From Cupriavidus yeoncheonensis (GTDB lineage Bacteria > Pseudomonadota > Gammaproteobacteria > Burkholderiales > Burkholderiaceae): DNA of 64,000 nt. The position numbers were made by a program, and so were the translations under genes. Each line of letters begins with the position of its first letter. Positions within the stretch are counted from its first letter, which is position 1. Of the stretch, positions 28,374 to 37,484 are shown piece by piece. The stretch covers positions 186,001 to 250,000 of the forward strand of contig NZ_CAJPUY010000008.1 in the NCBI RefSeq assembly GCF_905397275.1. The letters run 5' to 3'. A model generated the notes under the pieces. It ran no database searches and had not been told where the DNA came from. It worked only from the letters and a program-made list of their open reading frames with translations.

Positions 28374-29294
28374 ATGGAGACGCAACAAAAACCCCCTCAC
28401 CTTCGCCTGATCGAAGACGAGCACTCCGTCACCCGGATCGTCCAGGCCGCCATGGCGCAGACCGCCAGCCCGCGACTGCGCTCTGTCATGGGCCTGCTGG
28501 TGCAGCACCTGCACGATTTCCTGCGTGAGGTCCGCCCCACCGACGAGGAGTTCGAGCTGGCGCTGGAATTCATTGCCGCACTGGGACACGCAACCCATGC
28601 GACCAACAATGAGGTGGTGCTGGCCGCCGACGTGCTGGGCCTGTCCACGCTGGTGACGGTGATGAACAACAGCACCCAGGACGGCCGCACACCTGGCGCG
28701 CTGCTGGGCCCGTTCTATCGCGCCAACGCCCCGCGCTACGCCTGCGGCGACTGCGTGGTGCAGGACGACGCCCCGGGCCTGCCACTGTTCGTGCGCGGCA
28801 CCGTGCGCGCCACCGATGGCACGCCGCTGTCCGGCGCGCTTGTGGAGATCTGGCAGGCATCGCCGGTCGGCCTGTACGACAACCAGGACCCGCGCCAGCC
28901 CGACCGCAACCTGCGCGGCTGTTTCCATACCGATGAGCAGGGCGCCTACCACTTCCGCACCGTGCGGCCGGCCGGCTATCCGGTGCCGACCAATGGCCCG
29001 ATCGGCACGCTGCTGGACGCACAGCAGCGCCATCCGTACCGCCCTGCGCATATCCATTTCATCGTGGCGGCGCCGGGCTATCGCACGCTGGTGACGCAGG
29101 TGTTCGTGGACGAGCCGCAGGCACTGGAATCGGATGTGACATTCGGCGTGCACCGGCAGCTCGTCGGCCATCTCGAACGGATCGACCACGGCCACAGCCC
29201 GTGGGGCAACGTGCCCGCGCCGTTCTACACGCTCGATTTCGACTTCACGCTCGAACCCGGCGAACAGTCCTTCCCGAAGCCGCCGATCGACTGA
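28374..29294 (+). CDS. Intradiol ring-cleavage dioxygenase (hydroxyquinol/catechol type)
   Basis: This non-haem Fe(III) enzyme splits an ortho-dihydroxylated ring between the hydroxyls. The 306-residue product has the N-terminal dimerisation domain found in catechol and hydroxyquinol 1,2-dioxygenases (about 20-115) and the catalytic domain with iron ligands Y168, Y202, H226 and H228. The segment GPIGTLLDAQQRHPYRPAHI resembles hydroxyquinol 1,2-dioxygenase most, which would yield maleylacetate. A catechol-type substrate giving a muconate cannot be excluded. The ATG at 28374 follows AAGGAG just beyond the tandem operator. No muconate cycloisomerase or iron-type maleylacetate reductase is present nearby. 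Confidence 0.88.
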   Translation: METQQKPPHLRLIEDEHSVTRIVQAAMAQTASPRLRSVMGLLVQHLHDFLREVRPTDEEFELALEFIAALGHATHATNNEVVLAADVLGLSTLVTVMNNSTQDGRTPGALLGPFYRANAPRYACGDCVVQDDAPGLPLFVRGTVRATDGTPLSGALVEIWQASPVGLYDNQDPRQPDRNLRGCFHTDEQGAYHFRTVRPAGYPVPTNGPIGTLLDAQQRHPYRPAHIHFIVAAPGYRTLVTQVFVDEPQALESDVTFGVHRQLVGHLERIDHGHSPWGNVPAPFYTLDFDFTLEPGEQSFPKPPID

Positions 29295-29332
29295 CCCTCC
29301 GGCCCTCTTTCCACGCAGCACGACTGAAAACC

Positions 29333-30082
29333 ATGAGCCTCTCATCCCTCTCCGGCAAAGTTGCCGTGATCCTCGGCGGCACCGGCGGCATCGGCCTGGC
29401 CACCGGCAACGCGCTGGCACAGCTTGGCGCCAGCGTCGTCCTGACCGGGCGCCAGCACGACAGCGCGGACAGCGCCGCCGCCTCGTTGCCGGCCGGCAAT
29501 CACCTCGGCGCCGTGGCCGAGATCGGCGACACCGCGTCGCTGAACGCGCTGGCCGGCGAAGTCAGCCACCACTACGGCCGTATCGACATCCTGGTCAACA
29601 CCGCCGGCTTTACGCGGGCAGTTCCGCACGCCGATCTCGATGCGCTGGACGATGCCCTGATCGACGAGCTGTTCGCCATCAACTGGCGCGGCCAGTTCGC
29701 GGCGATCCGCGCGTTCGCGCCGCACCTGCGCGCCAATGGCGACGGGCTGGTGGTCAACGTCGGCTCCATCGCCGGGCGTACGGGCCAGGGCAGCAACGTG
29801 GCCTACTGCGCGGCCAAGGCCGGGCTGGACATCATGGCCGTGTCGCTGGGCCGCGCGCTGGCGCCGGCCATCCGCGTGCTGAACGTCTCGCCGGGCGTGG
29901 TCGACACGGGCTTCGTGCCCGGCCGCGACGACACCTTCAATGAGCGCGCCGCAAGGACCACGCCGCTGCGCCGCATCGGCCAGGCCCAGGACGTGGCCGA
30001 TGCCATCGTCGCCTGCGCCACGTCGCTGCGCTTTGCCACGGGCACCACCATCGTCGTCGACGGCGGACGCCAGCTCGGCTGA
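29333..30082 (+). CDS. Short-chain dehydrogenase/reductase
   Basis: This 249-residue classical SDR has the cofactor motif GGTGGIG (15-21), NTAG (89-92) and the catalytic triad S145, Y158, K162 (YCAAK). The C-terminal VDGGRQLG segment is family-typical. The start at 29333 was chosen because the Rossmann fold begins nine residues later. It lies 38 bp after the dioxygenase gene. It may reduce or oxidise an intermediate of the ring-cleavage pathway; substrate unknown. Confidence 0.88.
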   Translation: MSLSSLSGKVAVILGGTGGIGLATGNALAQLGASVVLTGRQHDSADSAAASLPAGNHLGAVAEIGDTASLNALAGEVSHHYGRIDILVNTAGFTRAVPHADLDALDDALIDELFAINWRGQFAAIRAFAPHLRANGDGLVVNVGSIAGRTGQGSNVAYCAAKAGLDIMAVSLGRALAPAIRVLNVSPGVVDTGFVPGRDDTFNERAARTTPLRRIGQAQDVADAIVACATSLRFATGTTIVVDGGRQLG

Positions 30083-30111
30083 TTGCTTTCCACTCATTCG
30101 CCAACGCCACC

Positions 30112-30996
30112 ATGCACGCACGCAAGACCATCATCACCTGCGCAGTGACCGGCAATATCGTCACGCCCGAGCAGTACCCCAACCTGCCCGTCACGCCGGA
30201 GCAGATCGCCAACGCCGCGCTGGAAGCCGCCGAGGCCGGCGCCGCGGCCGCGCACATCCACGTGCGCGATCCCGAGACCGGGCGTCCGTCGATGTCGCTC
30301 GACTACTACGCCGATGTCATCGACCGCATCCGCAAACGCAACCGCACGCTGATCATCAACCTGACCACCGGTCCCGGTGGCCGCTTCGTGCCGAGCGAGG
30401 ACGAGCCGCGCGTGGCCGCGCCGGGCACCACCCTGCTGCACCCGGCCAGGCGCGTCGAGCACATCGCGGCGCTGCGCCCCGACGTTTGCTCGCTGGACCT
30501 GAACACCATGAACTCGGGCGGCGACGTGGTCATCAACACGCCGGCCAATGTCCGCAAGATGGCTGCCGTGATCCGCGCGGCCGGCGTCATGCCCGAGCTG
30601 GAGATCTTCGACACGGGCGATCTCAACATGGCGCTGGACTTCATCCGCGAAGGCGTGCTCGACGGCCCAGGCCTGTGGACCTTCGTGCTCGGCGTGAAGT
30701 ACGGCTTCGCGCCGACGCCGGAAACCATCTTCTATGCCCGCAACATGCTGCCGCCCGGTGCGCACTGGTCGGCCTTCGGCATCGGCCGCGCGGAGTTCCC
30801 GATCGTGGCCCAGGCGTGGCTCGCGGGCGGGCATGTCCGGGTCGGGCTGGAAGACAACATCTACCTGGAAAAAGGCGTGCTGGCCCCGAGCAACGCCGCA
30901 CTGGTCGCCAAGGCGCGCGACATCGTGCGCTCGCTCGGCGGCGAGATTGCCTCGCCGCAGGAAGCGCGCAGCGTACTCGGCCTGCGCGAAGCCTGA
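30112..30996 (+). CDS. Beta-keto acid cleavage enzyme (BKACE, DUF849)
   Basis: BKACE enzymes condense a beta-keto acid with acetyl-CoA, giving acetoacetate and a new CoA ester. The founding member acts on 3-keto-5-aminohexanoate in lysine fermentation. The 294-residue TIM-barrel product has the zinc ligands H48 and H50 (HIHVRDPETGRPS) and E228 (GIGRAEFP), and the family signature VRVGLEDN. It lies 29 bp after the SDR gene. In this context a C6 beta-keto dicarboxylate from ring cleavage is a reasonable substrate, giving succinyl-CoA or an unsaturated analogue. That assignment is inference. Confidence 0.92.
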   Translation: MHARKTIITCAVTGNIVTPEQYPNLPVTPEQIANAALEAAEAGAAAAHIHVRDPETGRPSMSLDYYADVIDRIRKRNRTLIINLTTGPGGRFVPSEDEPRVAAPGTTLLHPARRVEHIAALRPDVCSLDLNTMNSGGDVVINTPANVRKMAAVIRAAGVMPELEIFDTGDLNMALDFIREGVLDGPGLWTFVLGVKYGFAPTPETIFYARNMLPPGAHWSAFGIGRAEFPIVAQAWLAGGHVRVGLEDNIYLEKGVLAPSNAALVAKARDIVRSLGGEIASPQEARSVLGLREA

Positions 30997-31038
30997 ACCT
31001 GTCCGCACACAACACAAGACATTGAGAAGGAAGAGACC

Positions 31039-32016
31039 ATGAATACGATTCGCGTCAGCGAGAAAGCCGCCGGCATCGACAGCCTGCAACTGGAACTGGT
31101 AGGCGCACCGCGCCCCGAGGCCGTGAACGGCCAGTGCGTGATCGAAGTGGCCAGCGCCGGCGTCAACCCCAGCGATGTCAAGGCCACGCTCGGCCTGATG
31201 CCGCATGCGATCTGGCCGCGCACGCCCGGGCGCGACTATGCGGGCACGGTGGTCGACGGCCCGAAAGGCATGATCGGCCTGCAGGTGTGGGGCAGTGGCG
31301 GCGAGCTGGGCATCCGCCGCGACGGCACGCACGGCAAGTACCTGAGCGTAGCCGCGCAAGCGGTGCGCGAAAAGCCGGCCACGCTGTCGCTGCTCGAAGC
31401 CGGCGCGGTCGGCGTACCGTTCATCACCGCCTATGAAGGCCTGCGCCGCGCGGGCATGCCCAAAGCCGGCAGTACCGTCCTGGTGTGCGGCGGCAACGGC
31501 AAGGTCGGCCAGGCGACCATCCAGATCGCCACCGCGCTGGGCGCCCGCGTGTTCGCCGTGGAGCGCACCGCCGAGCGCTATCGCGGCCACGCCAGCGGGC
31601 CGGTACGCATGATCGATGCCAGCAACGAGTCCATCGCCAGGGTGGTGCGCGACGAGACGGACGGCCATGGCGCCGACATCGTCTACAACACCGTCGGCAG
31701 CCCCTACTTCGAGCAGGCCAACCAGGCCATGGCGATCGGCGCCGCGCAGATCTTCATCTCCACCATCGAGCGCCCGGTGCCGTTCGACATCTTCACGTTC
31801 TACCGCGGGCAGCACACCTACGTCGGCGTCGATACGCTCGCGCTGGACAGCAGCGCGTGCGCGAGCATCCTCGACCAGCTCGCGCCGATGTTCGCGTCCG
31901 GCGCGCTGAAGCCCTTCCCGGTGCTGCCCGAGTACACGTACGCGCTGGCTGACGCTGCCGAGGCCTACCGCGCCGTGCTGCAGGGCGCGACCGAACGCGT
32001 GGTGCTCAAGCCATGA
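31039..32016 (+). CDS. Zinc-free MDR oxidoreductase (quinone reductase-like)
   Basis: The 325-residue product belongs to the medium-chain dehydrogenase/reductase superfamily. It has an N-terminal GroES-like domain and a Rossmann domain with VLVCGGNGKVGQATIQIA (about 155-172). The usual catalytic-zinc Cys/His pattern is lacking, as in quinone oxidoreductases and enoyl reductases. Such enzymes reduce alpha,beta-unsaturated carbonyls, so it could reduce a maleylacetate-type product. An AGGAAGAGACC ribosome-binding site precedes the ATG, and the stop overlaps the next gene (ATGA). Confidence 0.82.
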   Translation: MNTIRVSEKAAGIDSLQLELVGAPRPEAVNGQCVIEVASAGVNPSDVKATLGLMPHAIWPRTPGRDYAGTVVDGPKGMIGLQVWGSGGELGIRRDGTHGKYLSVAAQAVREKPATLSLLEAGAVGVPFITAYEGLRRAGMPKAGSTVLVCGGNGKVGQATIQIATALGARVFAVERTAERYRGHASGPVRMIDASNESIARVVRDETDGHGADIVYNTVGSPYFEQANQAMAIGAAQIFISTIERPVPFDIFTFYRGQHTYVGVDTLALDSSACASILDQLAPMFASGALKPFPVLPEYTYALADAAEAYRAVLQGATERVVLKP

Positions 32017-32354
32017 ACACGACCCGCTTCGCCCAGGCGCCGGCGTACTTTCCGCCCAACCACGACGGCATGCACTGCCTGCGCCTGCAAGGGCATGAGG
32101 CCGGGCCGTCCGAGTCCTTGTGGCTTGGCGTATCGGTGCTGCTGCCCGGCGGCCACACCAGCCTGGATGCGTCGGCCGTCGAGAAGCACTACGTCGTGCT
32201 CGAGGGTGAAGTCTGCATCCGCACGCCTGACGAGGCCGTCACGCTGCAGCAATTCGACTCCGTGCGGCTCGCACCCGGCGAGGCGCGGCAGGTGTCGAAC
32301 CCGGGCAACCGCCCGGCAATGCTGCTGCTGGCCATGCCTTACCCGAAGGCCTGA
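32013..32354 (+). CDS. Small cupin-domain protein
   Basis: The 113-residue single-domain cupin has the motif-1 region LLPGGHTSLDASAVEKHYVVLEG and the motif-2-like PGEARQVSNPGN. Metal ligands are partly present (H in PGGHT, E in AVEKH), so it may or may not bind metal. Similar small cupins act as isomerases, decarboxylases or sensors. A 4-bp overlap with the MDR gene couples their translation. Confidence 0.75.
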   Translation: MNTTRFAQAPAYFPPNHDGMHCLRLQGHEAGPSESLWLGVSVLLPGGHTSLDASAVEKHYVVLEGEVCIRTPDEAVTLQQFDSVRLAPGEARQVSNPGNRPAMLLLAMPYPKA

Positions 32355-32465
32355 GCCCGGCAGCCACAGCCGTACGCAGGATCCGGCGCCACGGCATGGC
32401 GCCGCCCCCCGCCCATTGCGGGGGCTCTCTTCCATAACAACCATCACAGGTAGGGGAGACAACCC

Positions 32466-33569
32466 ATGAAACGCGTCCCCATGCGCAGCACGGCCCTGGC
32501 CGTCGCCGCATGCTGCCTGGCCGGCGAGGCCGAGGCACAGTCTTCGGTCACGGTCTATGGCCGCATCAACACGGCACTGGAATATTCCAACGCCACCACC
32601 GCCACCGACGGCACGCACCTGGGCGGCACCGGCCGGCTCACCAACAATCGCTCGGTATTCGGGCTGCGTGGCGAAGAGGACCTCGGCGGCACGCTCAAGG
32701 CCATCTGGCAGATCGAGAGCAACTTCTCGCTGGATACCGGCCAGGGGCAGATTGCCGGGCGCAACGACCGCGTCGGGCTGCAGGGCAAGGCCGGCACCTT
32801 CTTCATGGGGCACTGGCAGACGCCGTACACCGAAGCGACGGCCGGCTACGACCCGTACTACCCGACCACCGCCGGCTACATGGCGCTGATCGGCAACGGG
32901 TCCACGTCCAGCTCCGATAACGTGCAGGACACCAGCTCGTTCGACCGCCGGCAGAAGAACATCATCGTCTACAAGACGCCCTCGCTGGCCGGCTTCAGCG
33001 CCGCCGCCGCCTGGGGCATCAACGAAGAAAAGCTCACGGTGCCGCGCAACCCCGGCCTGTACTCGTTCTCGGCCGGGTACGACAACGGACCGCTCAATGT
33101 GGCGCTGGCCTATGAAATCCACCAGAACTACCAGGTCAAGGGCCGCAACGACGACGCCATGAAGGCCGGCGTTTCGTACCGCTTCCCGACTGACACCACC
33201 GTCGCCCTGCTGTACGAGCGCCTGCACTACCGCACCGCGACCGGCGACCTGACGCGCAATGGCTACTACACGTCGCTGGTGCAGAAGCTGGGCCCGGGCA
33301 GCCTGAAGATCGGCTTCGCGCTGGCCAGCAACGGCGCCGGCAACGCCACCGAGACCGTCGGCTTCTTCCGCAGCGGCCCGGATACCGGCGCCACGCAGAT
33401 CACCGTCGGCTACGACTACCCGCTGTCCAAGCGCACCACGCTGTTCGCCTACTACAGCCGCATCGACAACAAGAAGAACGCGGTCTACGACTTCGCCATC
33501 AACGAACTCGGCGTGAGCGCCGGTGCCGACCCGCAGACCTTCGCGCTCGGCATGCGCCACTTCTTCTGA
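32466..33569 (+). CDS. Outer-membrane porin (Gram-negative trimeric type)
   Basis: The 367-residue product starts with a signal peptide (about 24 residues, cut after EAEA), followed by SSVTVYGRINTALEYSN, the standard first strand of Burkholderiales porins. Further strands and the late block YDYPLSKRTTLFAYYS end in a C-terminal Phe. It likely lets the cluster's substrate through the outer membrane. It lies 111 bp after the cupin gene, and a GGGGAGA ribosome-binding site precedes the ATG. Confidence 0.93.
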   Translation: MKRVPMRSTALAVAACCLAGEAEAQSSVTVYGRINTALEYSNATTATDGTHLGGTGRLTNNRSVFGLRGEEDLGGTLKAIWQIESNFSLDTGQGQIAGRNDRVGLQGKAGTFFMGHWQTPYTEATAGYDPYYPTTAGYMALIGNGSTSSSDNVQDTSSFDRRQKNIIVYKTPSLAGFSAAAAWGINEEKLTVPRNPGLYSFSAGYDNGPLNVALAYEIHQNYQVKGRNDDAMKAGVSYRFPTDTTVALLYERLHYRTATGDLTRNGYYTSLVQKLGPGSLKIGFALASNGAGNATETVGFFRSGPDTGATQITVGYDYPLSKRTTLFAYYSRIDNKKNAVYDFAINELGVSAGADPQTFALGMRHFF

Positions 33570-33594
33570 ACCCATTGTTGTGAGGAGACATACG

Positions 33595-34596
33595 ATGAAC
33601 CGCCCCCTTCGTCGCAAGACCCTGCGTGCCCTGTTCACGCTGCCCGCCGCCGCAGTGGCCATGCTGGCCGCGGCGCCTTGCGCCATGGCGCAACCGCAAT
33701 ACCCGTCCAAGCCGATCCGCCTCGTGGTGCCGTTCTCGGCCGGCAGCGCGACCGATATCCTGGCCCGTATCATCGGGACCAAGATGGGACAGAACTCCGG
33801 CTACCAGATCATCGTCGACAACCGCCCAGGTGCCGGCGGCACGCTGGGCGCCACCGGCGTCGCCAAGGCCGCGCCGGACGGCTACACGCTGATCCTGGTC
33901 TCGGTCGGCCATGCCATCAACGCCACGCTGTACCCGAAGCTCGCCTATGACACCGTCAAGGACTTCGCGCCGGTGTCGCTGGTGGCGAGCGTGCCCAATG
34001 TGCTGGTGGTCAATGCCGCCAGCAAGTACAACTCCGTGCGCGACATCGTCGCCGCCGCCAGGGCCAACCCCGGTGCCATGAACTTCGACTCGGCCGGCTC
34101 CGGCAGCTCCACGCACCTGAGCGGCGAGATGTTCAAGATGCAGGCCGGCATCGACGTGGTCCACATCCCGTACAAGGGCACGGGCGAAGCGCTCACCGAC
34201 GTCATGGCGGGCCGCGGCGACATGATGTTCGCGCCGACGGTCTCGGCCATGCCGTTCGTGCGCCAGGGCAAGCTCAAGGCGCTGGCCGTGACCACGGCGA
34301 AGCGCTCCGCCTCCCTGCCCGACATTCCGACCGTGGCGGAAGCCGGCCTGCCGGGATACACCTTCGATTCGTGGTTCGGGATCCTCGCCCCCGCCGGCAC
34401 GCCGAAGGAGATCGTCAACGCGCTCAATGCGGAGATCGGCAAGGCGCTGGCCTCGCCCGATGTCCGGGAAAAGCTCGCGGTACAAGGCGCCGAGCCCAGG
34501 ACTTCGACGCCGCAGGAGTTCTCCACGTACATCCAGGCAGAAATCGCCAAGCTGGCGCCGGTCGTGAAGCAGTCGGGCGTCAAGGGCGGCCAGTAG
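33595..34596 (+). CDS. Bug (TctC-family) periplasmic binding protein
   Basis: This 333-residue secreted solute-binding protein has a signal peptide ending near residue 36 (AMA-QPQ), then PSKPIRLVVPFSAGSATD and the Bug hallmarks VDNRPGAGG and AAPDGYTL in the first lobe. Family members bind carboxylates or aromatic acids. No TctA/TctB membrane genes accompany it, so it is an orphan as most Bug proteins are. The start follows a GAGGAGA site. Inference: it captures the substrate admitted by the adjacent porin. Confidence 0.94.
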   Translation: MNRPLRRKTLRALFTLPAAAVAMLAAAPCAMAQPQYPSKPIRLVVPFSAGSATDILARIIGTKMGQNSGYQIIVDNRPGAGGTLGATGVAKAAPDGYTLILVSVGHAINATLYPKLAYDTVKDFAPVSLVASVPNVLVVNAASKYNSVRDIVAAARANPGAMNFDSAGSGSSTHLSGEMFKMQAGIDVVHIPYKGTGEALTDVMAGRGDMMFAPTVSAMPFVRQGKLKALAVTTAKRSASLPDIPTVAEAGLPGYTFDSWFGILAPAGTPKEIVNALNAEIGKALASPDVREKLAVQGAEPRTSTPQEFSTYIQAEIAKLAPVVKQSGVKGGQ

Positions 34597-34694
34597 TGCG
34601 CCAGCGCGGGCGGCGGCGCCCGCAGACCATGGCGGGTGCCTTAGAATGGCGGTTTCCCGACCCGCCCAGCGCCCCCGCACCGCTTTCCGCCGAT

Positions 34695-35726
34695 ATGCCC
34701 GAGCGCAAACGCCTGACCCTCAAAGACCTCGCCGCCGAGATCAATGTGCATTACTCGACGGTGTCGCGCGTGATGAACCCGGCAACGCGGCATCTCGTGG
34801 CGGAAGACGTGGCGGCGCGCGTGCTCGCGCTGGCCGACGAGCGCGGCTTCCGTCCCAACCGCATCGCGGCGGGGTTGCGCACGCAGCGCTCGGGGCTGGT
34901 CGGCGTGGTGCTGCCCGACATCGCCAACCCGGTGTTTCCGCCGATCCTGGCGGGCATTGAAGCGGTGTTGTGCCAGCAAGGCTATGTGCCGATCGTGGTC
35001 AACGCCGGCACCGACAAGGCACGCCAGCGCTACGTCATCGACCAGCTGCTCGGGCGCCAGGTCGAAGGGCTGGTGCTGGCCACCGCCGAGCGCGACGACC
35101 CCGTGCTGGAGTACTGCGTGGCCCAGCGCATTCCCGTGGTCATGGTGAACCGCGGCGAGGACACGGGCCGCGCGTCGTGCGTGGTCAGCGACAGCCTGCT
35201 GGCCATGCGCCTGACCGTGGATCACCTGGTTGGGCTCGGGCACCGCCAGATCGGCCACATCGCGGGGCCGTCCACGCTGTCGACCGGCTTCCTGCGCCGC
35301 GAGGGCTTTGTCCGCGCCGTGCGGCGCCACCGCCTGCGCGCCGGGCAATGGCAGGTCATCGAAGCCGCGAGCTATTCGCGCGAAGCGGGCCGCGAAGCCT
35401 GCGAACGGTTGCTGGCCGAATTCCCGGGAATGACGGCCATTGCCGCCGGCAATGACCTGATCGCCATGGGCTGCTACGACTGCCTGCGCGCCCGCGGCCT
35501 GCGCTGTCCCGACGACATCTCGGTGATCGGCCACAACGACATGCCGTTCGTCGACGCGCTGTCGCCGCCGTTGACCACGGTGCGCATTGCCGTCCATCAA
35601 ATGGGCGAGGAAGCGGCAAAGCTGCTGCTCAGCAAGCTCAGCCAGCCCGACGCCAAGGCCGTGACGGTCGAGCTGACGCCGGAGCTGATCGTGCGCGGGT
35701 CGACGGCGGCGCCGCCGGCGGCCTGA
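34695..35726 (+). CDS. LacI-family transcriptional regulator
   Basis: The 343-residue product has a LacI helix-turn-helix at residues 8-29 (LKDLAAEINVHYSTVSRVMN), a hinge helix, and a sugar-binding-protein-like effector domain with GLVGVVLPDIANPVFPPI and SVIGHNDMPF. LacI proteins that control aromatic or organic-acid catabolism are less common than those for sugars. Its likely operator is the tandem GCAAACGTTTGC in front of the dioxygenase gene, 6.3 kb upstream. It is the last gene of the cluster, 98 bp after the Bug gene. Confidence 0.93.
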   Translation: MPERKRLTLKDLAAEINVHYSTVSRVMNPATRHLVAEDVAARVLALADERGFRPNRIAAGLRTQRSGLVGVVLPDIANPVFPPILAGIEAVLCQQGYVPIVVNAGTDKARQRYVIDQLLGRQVEGLVLATAERDDPVLEYCVAQRIPVVMVNRGEDTGRASCVVSDSLLAMRLTVDHLVGLGHRQIGHIAGPSTLSTGFLRREGFVRAVRRHRLRAGQWQVIEAASYSREAGREACERLLAEFPGMTAIAAGNDLIAMGCYDCLRARGLRCPDDISVIGHNDMPFVDALSPPLTTVRIAVHQMGEEAAKLLLSKLSQPDAKAVTVELTPELIVRGSTAAPPAA

Positions 35727-35776
35727 AGACTTCAGCTCCCGGCGATGCGCACCTTGCGGCCGCCGCCGCGGGAATA

Positions 35777-36247
35777 TCAGCCTTGCGCCGGCGATCGCTT
35801 GCGCAGCAGGTACTTCTGCCAGCCCTCCATGACGCACACATCGTTCTGGTTGCGTACCTCCGTGCGCATCACCAGCACGCCGGTGGTGCGGCCCGGAATC
35901 AGCTCGCTGACGGTCAGGCTGCTGTAGAGCGTGTCGCCGACATAGACCGGCGCCAGGAACCGGCTGCCCTGTTCGATGAAGGCCTTCAGCGACTCCTCCA
36001 CCATGTGCGGGAACAGGCCGGACCCCGCCGCCGTCTGGATCACCACCTGGTAGCCGTGCGCGAGCATGTGCGGCATGCCATGGGCACGGCAGTACTCGAC
36101 ATCGTAGTGCACGGGATGGTTGTCGCCGCTGGCAAGCTGGAATGCGGCGAACAGCGCGTCGGTCATGGTGCGCGACGGCAGGTTCATGCGCTCGCCGATC
36201 TCGAAGTCCTCGAAGTAGCGCTGCGGGCAAAGCTGGTGCTTGTTCAT
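35777..36247 (-). CDS. MaoC-like dehydratase
   Basis: This 156-residue hot-dog-fold protein has the hydratase-2 motif ASGDNHPVHYD with catalytic D42 and H47. Such proteins hydrate enoyl-CoA thioesters or dehydrate hydroxyacyl-CoAs. It shares a strand with the Bug gene upstream (36 bp away), while a class III CoA-transferase gene is divergent 2.2 kb away. Together these suggest activation of a dicarboxylic or aliphatic acid to its CoA ester followed by hydration. Confidence 0.88.
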   Translation of the reverse strand: MNKHQLCPQRYFEDFEIGERMNLPSRTMTDALFAAFQLASGDNHPVHYDVEYCRAHGMPHMLAHGYQVVIQTAAGSGLFPHMVEESLKAFIEQGSRFLAPVYVGDTLYSSLTVSELIPGRTTGVLVMRTEVRNQNDVCVMEGWQKYLLRKRSPAQG

Positions 36248-36283
36248 GATGTGCTCGGTTGTCGTGATGGGTGTGGGTCGCGC

Positions 36284-37267
36284 TCAGTCCGACTTCATGT
36301 TGGCCGCGGCGGCCACCGGCTTCCACTTGGCGATCTCCGCGCGCAGGAACTTCTCCAGCGCTTCCGGGGTCGGCTTCGGTTCGAGGATCAGCCCCAGTTC
36401 ATTGGCCTTTGCCTGCAAGGCGGGCTCCTGCAGGGTCTGGGCAAGCGTTTCCGACAGCTTGCGGATGATCTCGGGCGAGGTCTTCGCCGGCGCGAACACG
36501 GCGTTCCAGGTATAGGCCTCGTAGCCCGGCACCACGTCCGCGATCGCCGGCGTATCGGGGGTCTGCGACAGGCGCTTCGACATCGATGTCGCCAGCAGCC
36601 GCACCGTGCCCGAGCGGACCTGCGCAAGGCCGGTCGGCGCGCTGTCGAGCATGAATTCGACGTGGCCGCCGATCAGGTCCGCCATGGCTGGCGCGCTGCC
36701 GCGGTACGGCACGTGGACGGCCCTGGTGCCTGCCTTGTAGTTGAGCAGTTCCGCCCCCAGGTGCGGCGCACTGCCGACGCCTGCCGAGCTGTAGTTGACC
36801 TTGCCGGGGTGCGCCTTCAGGTAGGCGATGAACTCGCCCAGCGTTTGCGCGGGGACTGACTTGTTGACCACCAGCACCAGCGGCGCGCGCGCGGCCAGGC
36901 CCACCGGGGCGAAGTCCTCGATCGTGCGATACGGCAGCGTGGCATGGATGCTCGGGTTGACCGCGTGAGCCACTGTCGTCAGCAGCAGAGTGTAGCCATC
37001 CGGGGCCGCCTTGGACACGTACTCGGTGCCGACGATGGTGCCGGCGCCGGTGCGGTTCTCGACCACCACCTGGGCCTTGAGCTGGCGGCTCCAGCTCGCT
37101 GCCAGCGATCGTGCAAAGGTATCGGTCGGACCGCCGGCGGCGTAGGGCACCACCAGCCTGACTGGCCGTGCGGGATAGTCGGTTTGCGCGGCGGCGCCCG
37201 CGGCCGCGCCCAGCAGCGCGAGGCCGAGGCCGAGCGCTGCGGCTAACCGGGAAATAGGGGGAATCAT
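36284..37267 (-). CDS. Bug (TctC-family) periplasmic binding protein
   Basis: The 327-residue secreted protein has a signal peptide of about 27 residues (GAAAGAAAQ). The Bug motifs follow as PARPVRLVVPYAAGGPTD, VVENRTGAG and AAPDGYTLLL. It is divergent from a LysR gene and is transcribed with the MaoC-like gene. No membrane partner is encoded near it. The ligand is unknown, probably the organic acid handled by this small cluster. Confidence 0.94.
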   Translation of the reverse strand: MIPPISRLAAALGLGLALLGAAAGAAAQTDYPARPVRLVVPYAAGGPTDTFARSLAASWSRQLKAQVVVENRTGAGTIVGTEYVSKAAPDGYTLLLTTVAHAVNPSIHATLPYRTIEDFAPVGLAARAPLVLVVNKSVPAQTLGEFIAYLKAHPGKVNYSSAGVGSAPHLGAELLNYKAGTRAVHVPYRGSAPAMADLIGGHVEFMLDSAPTGLAQVRSGTVRLLATSMSKRLSQTPDTPAIADVVPGYEAYTWNAVFAPAKTSPEIIRKLSETLAQTLQEPALQAKANELGLILEPKPTPEALEKFLRAEIAKWKPVAAAANMKSD

Positions 37268-37484
37268 GTCGGTGTCTCCGTCTCGTGGTCAGGCGATCGC
37301 GCGGTCCCTGCACCAGGGCTTCGCCGTGCGGTGCGAGCGGAAAATATAGAATCGTGAGCATCGGGCAGGCCAGTCGAAAGGTGCTGGGGTCCCTTAGAAG
37401 AATTCTAAATGCGCGGTGCGGCAAGGCTTTGCGGGCGGTCCGGCGCGCTCCGGCCAGTCCCGGCCGCCGCTGACGGAGACAGAT

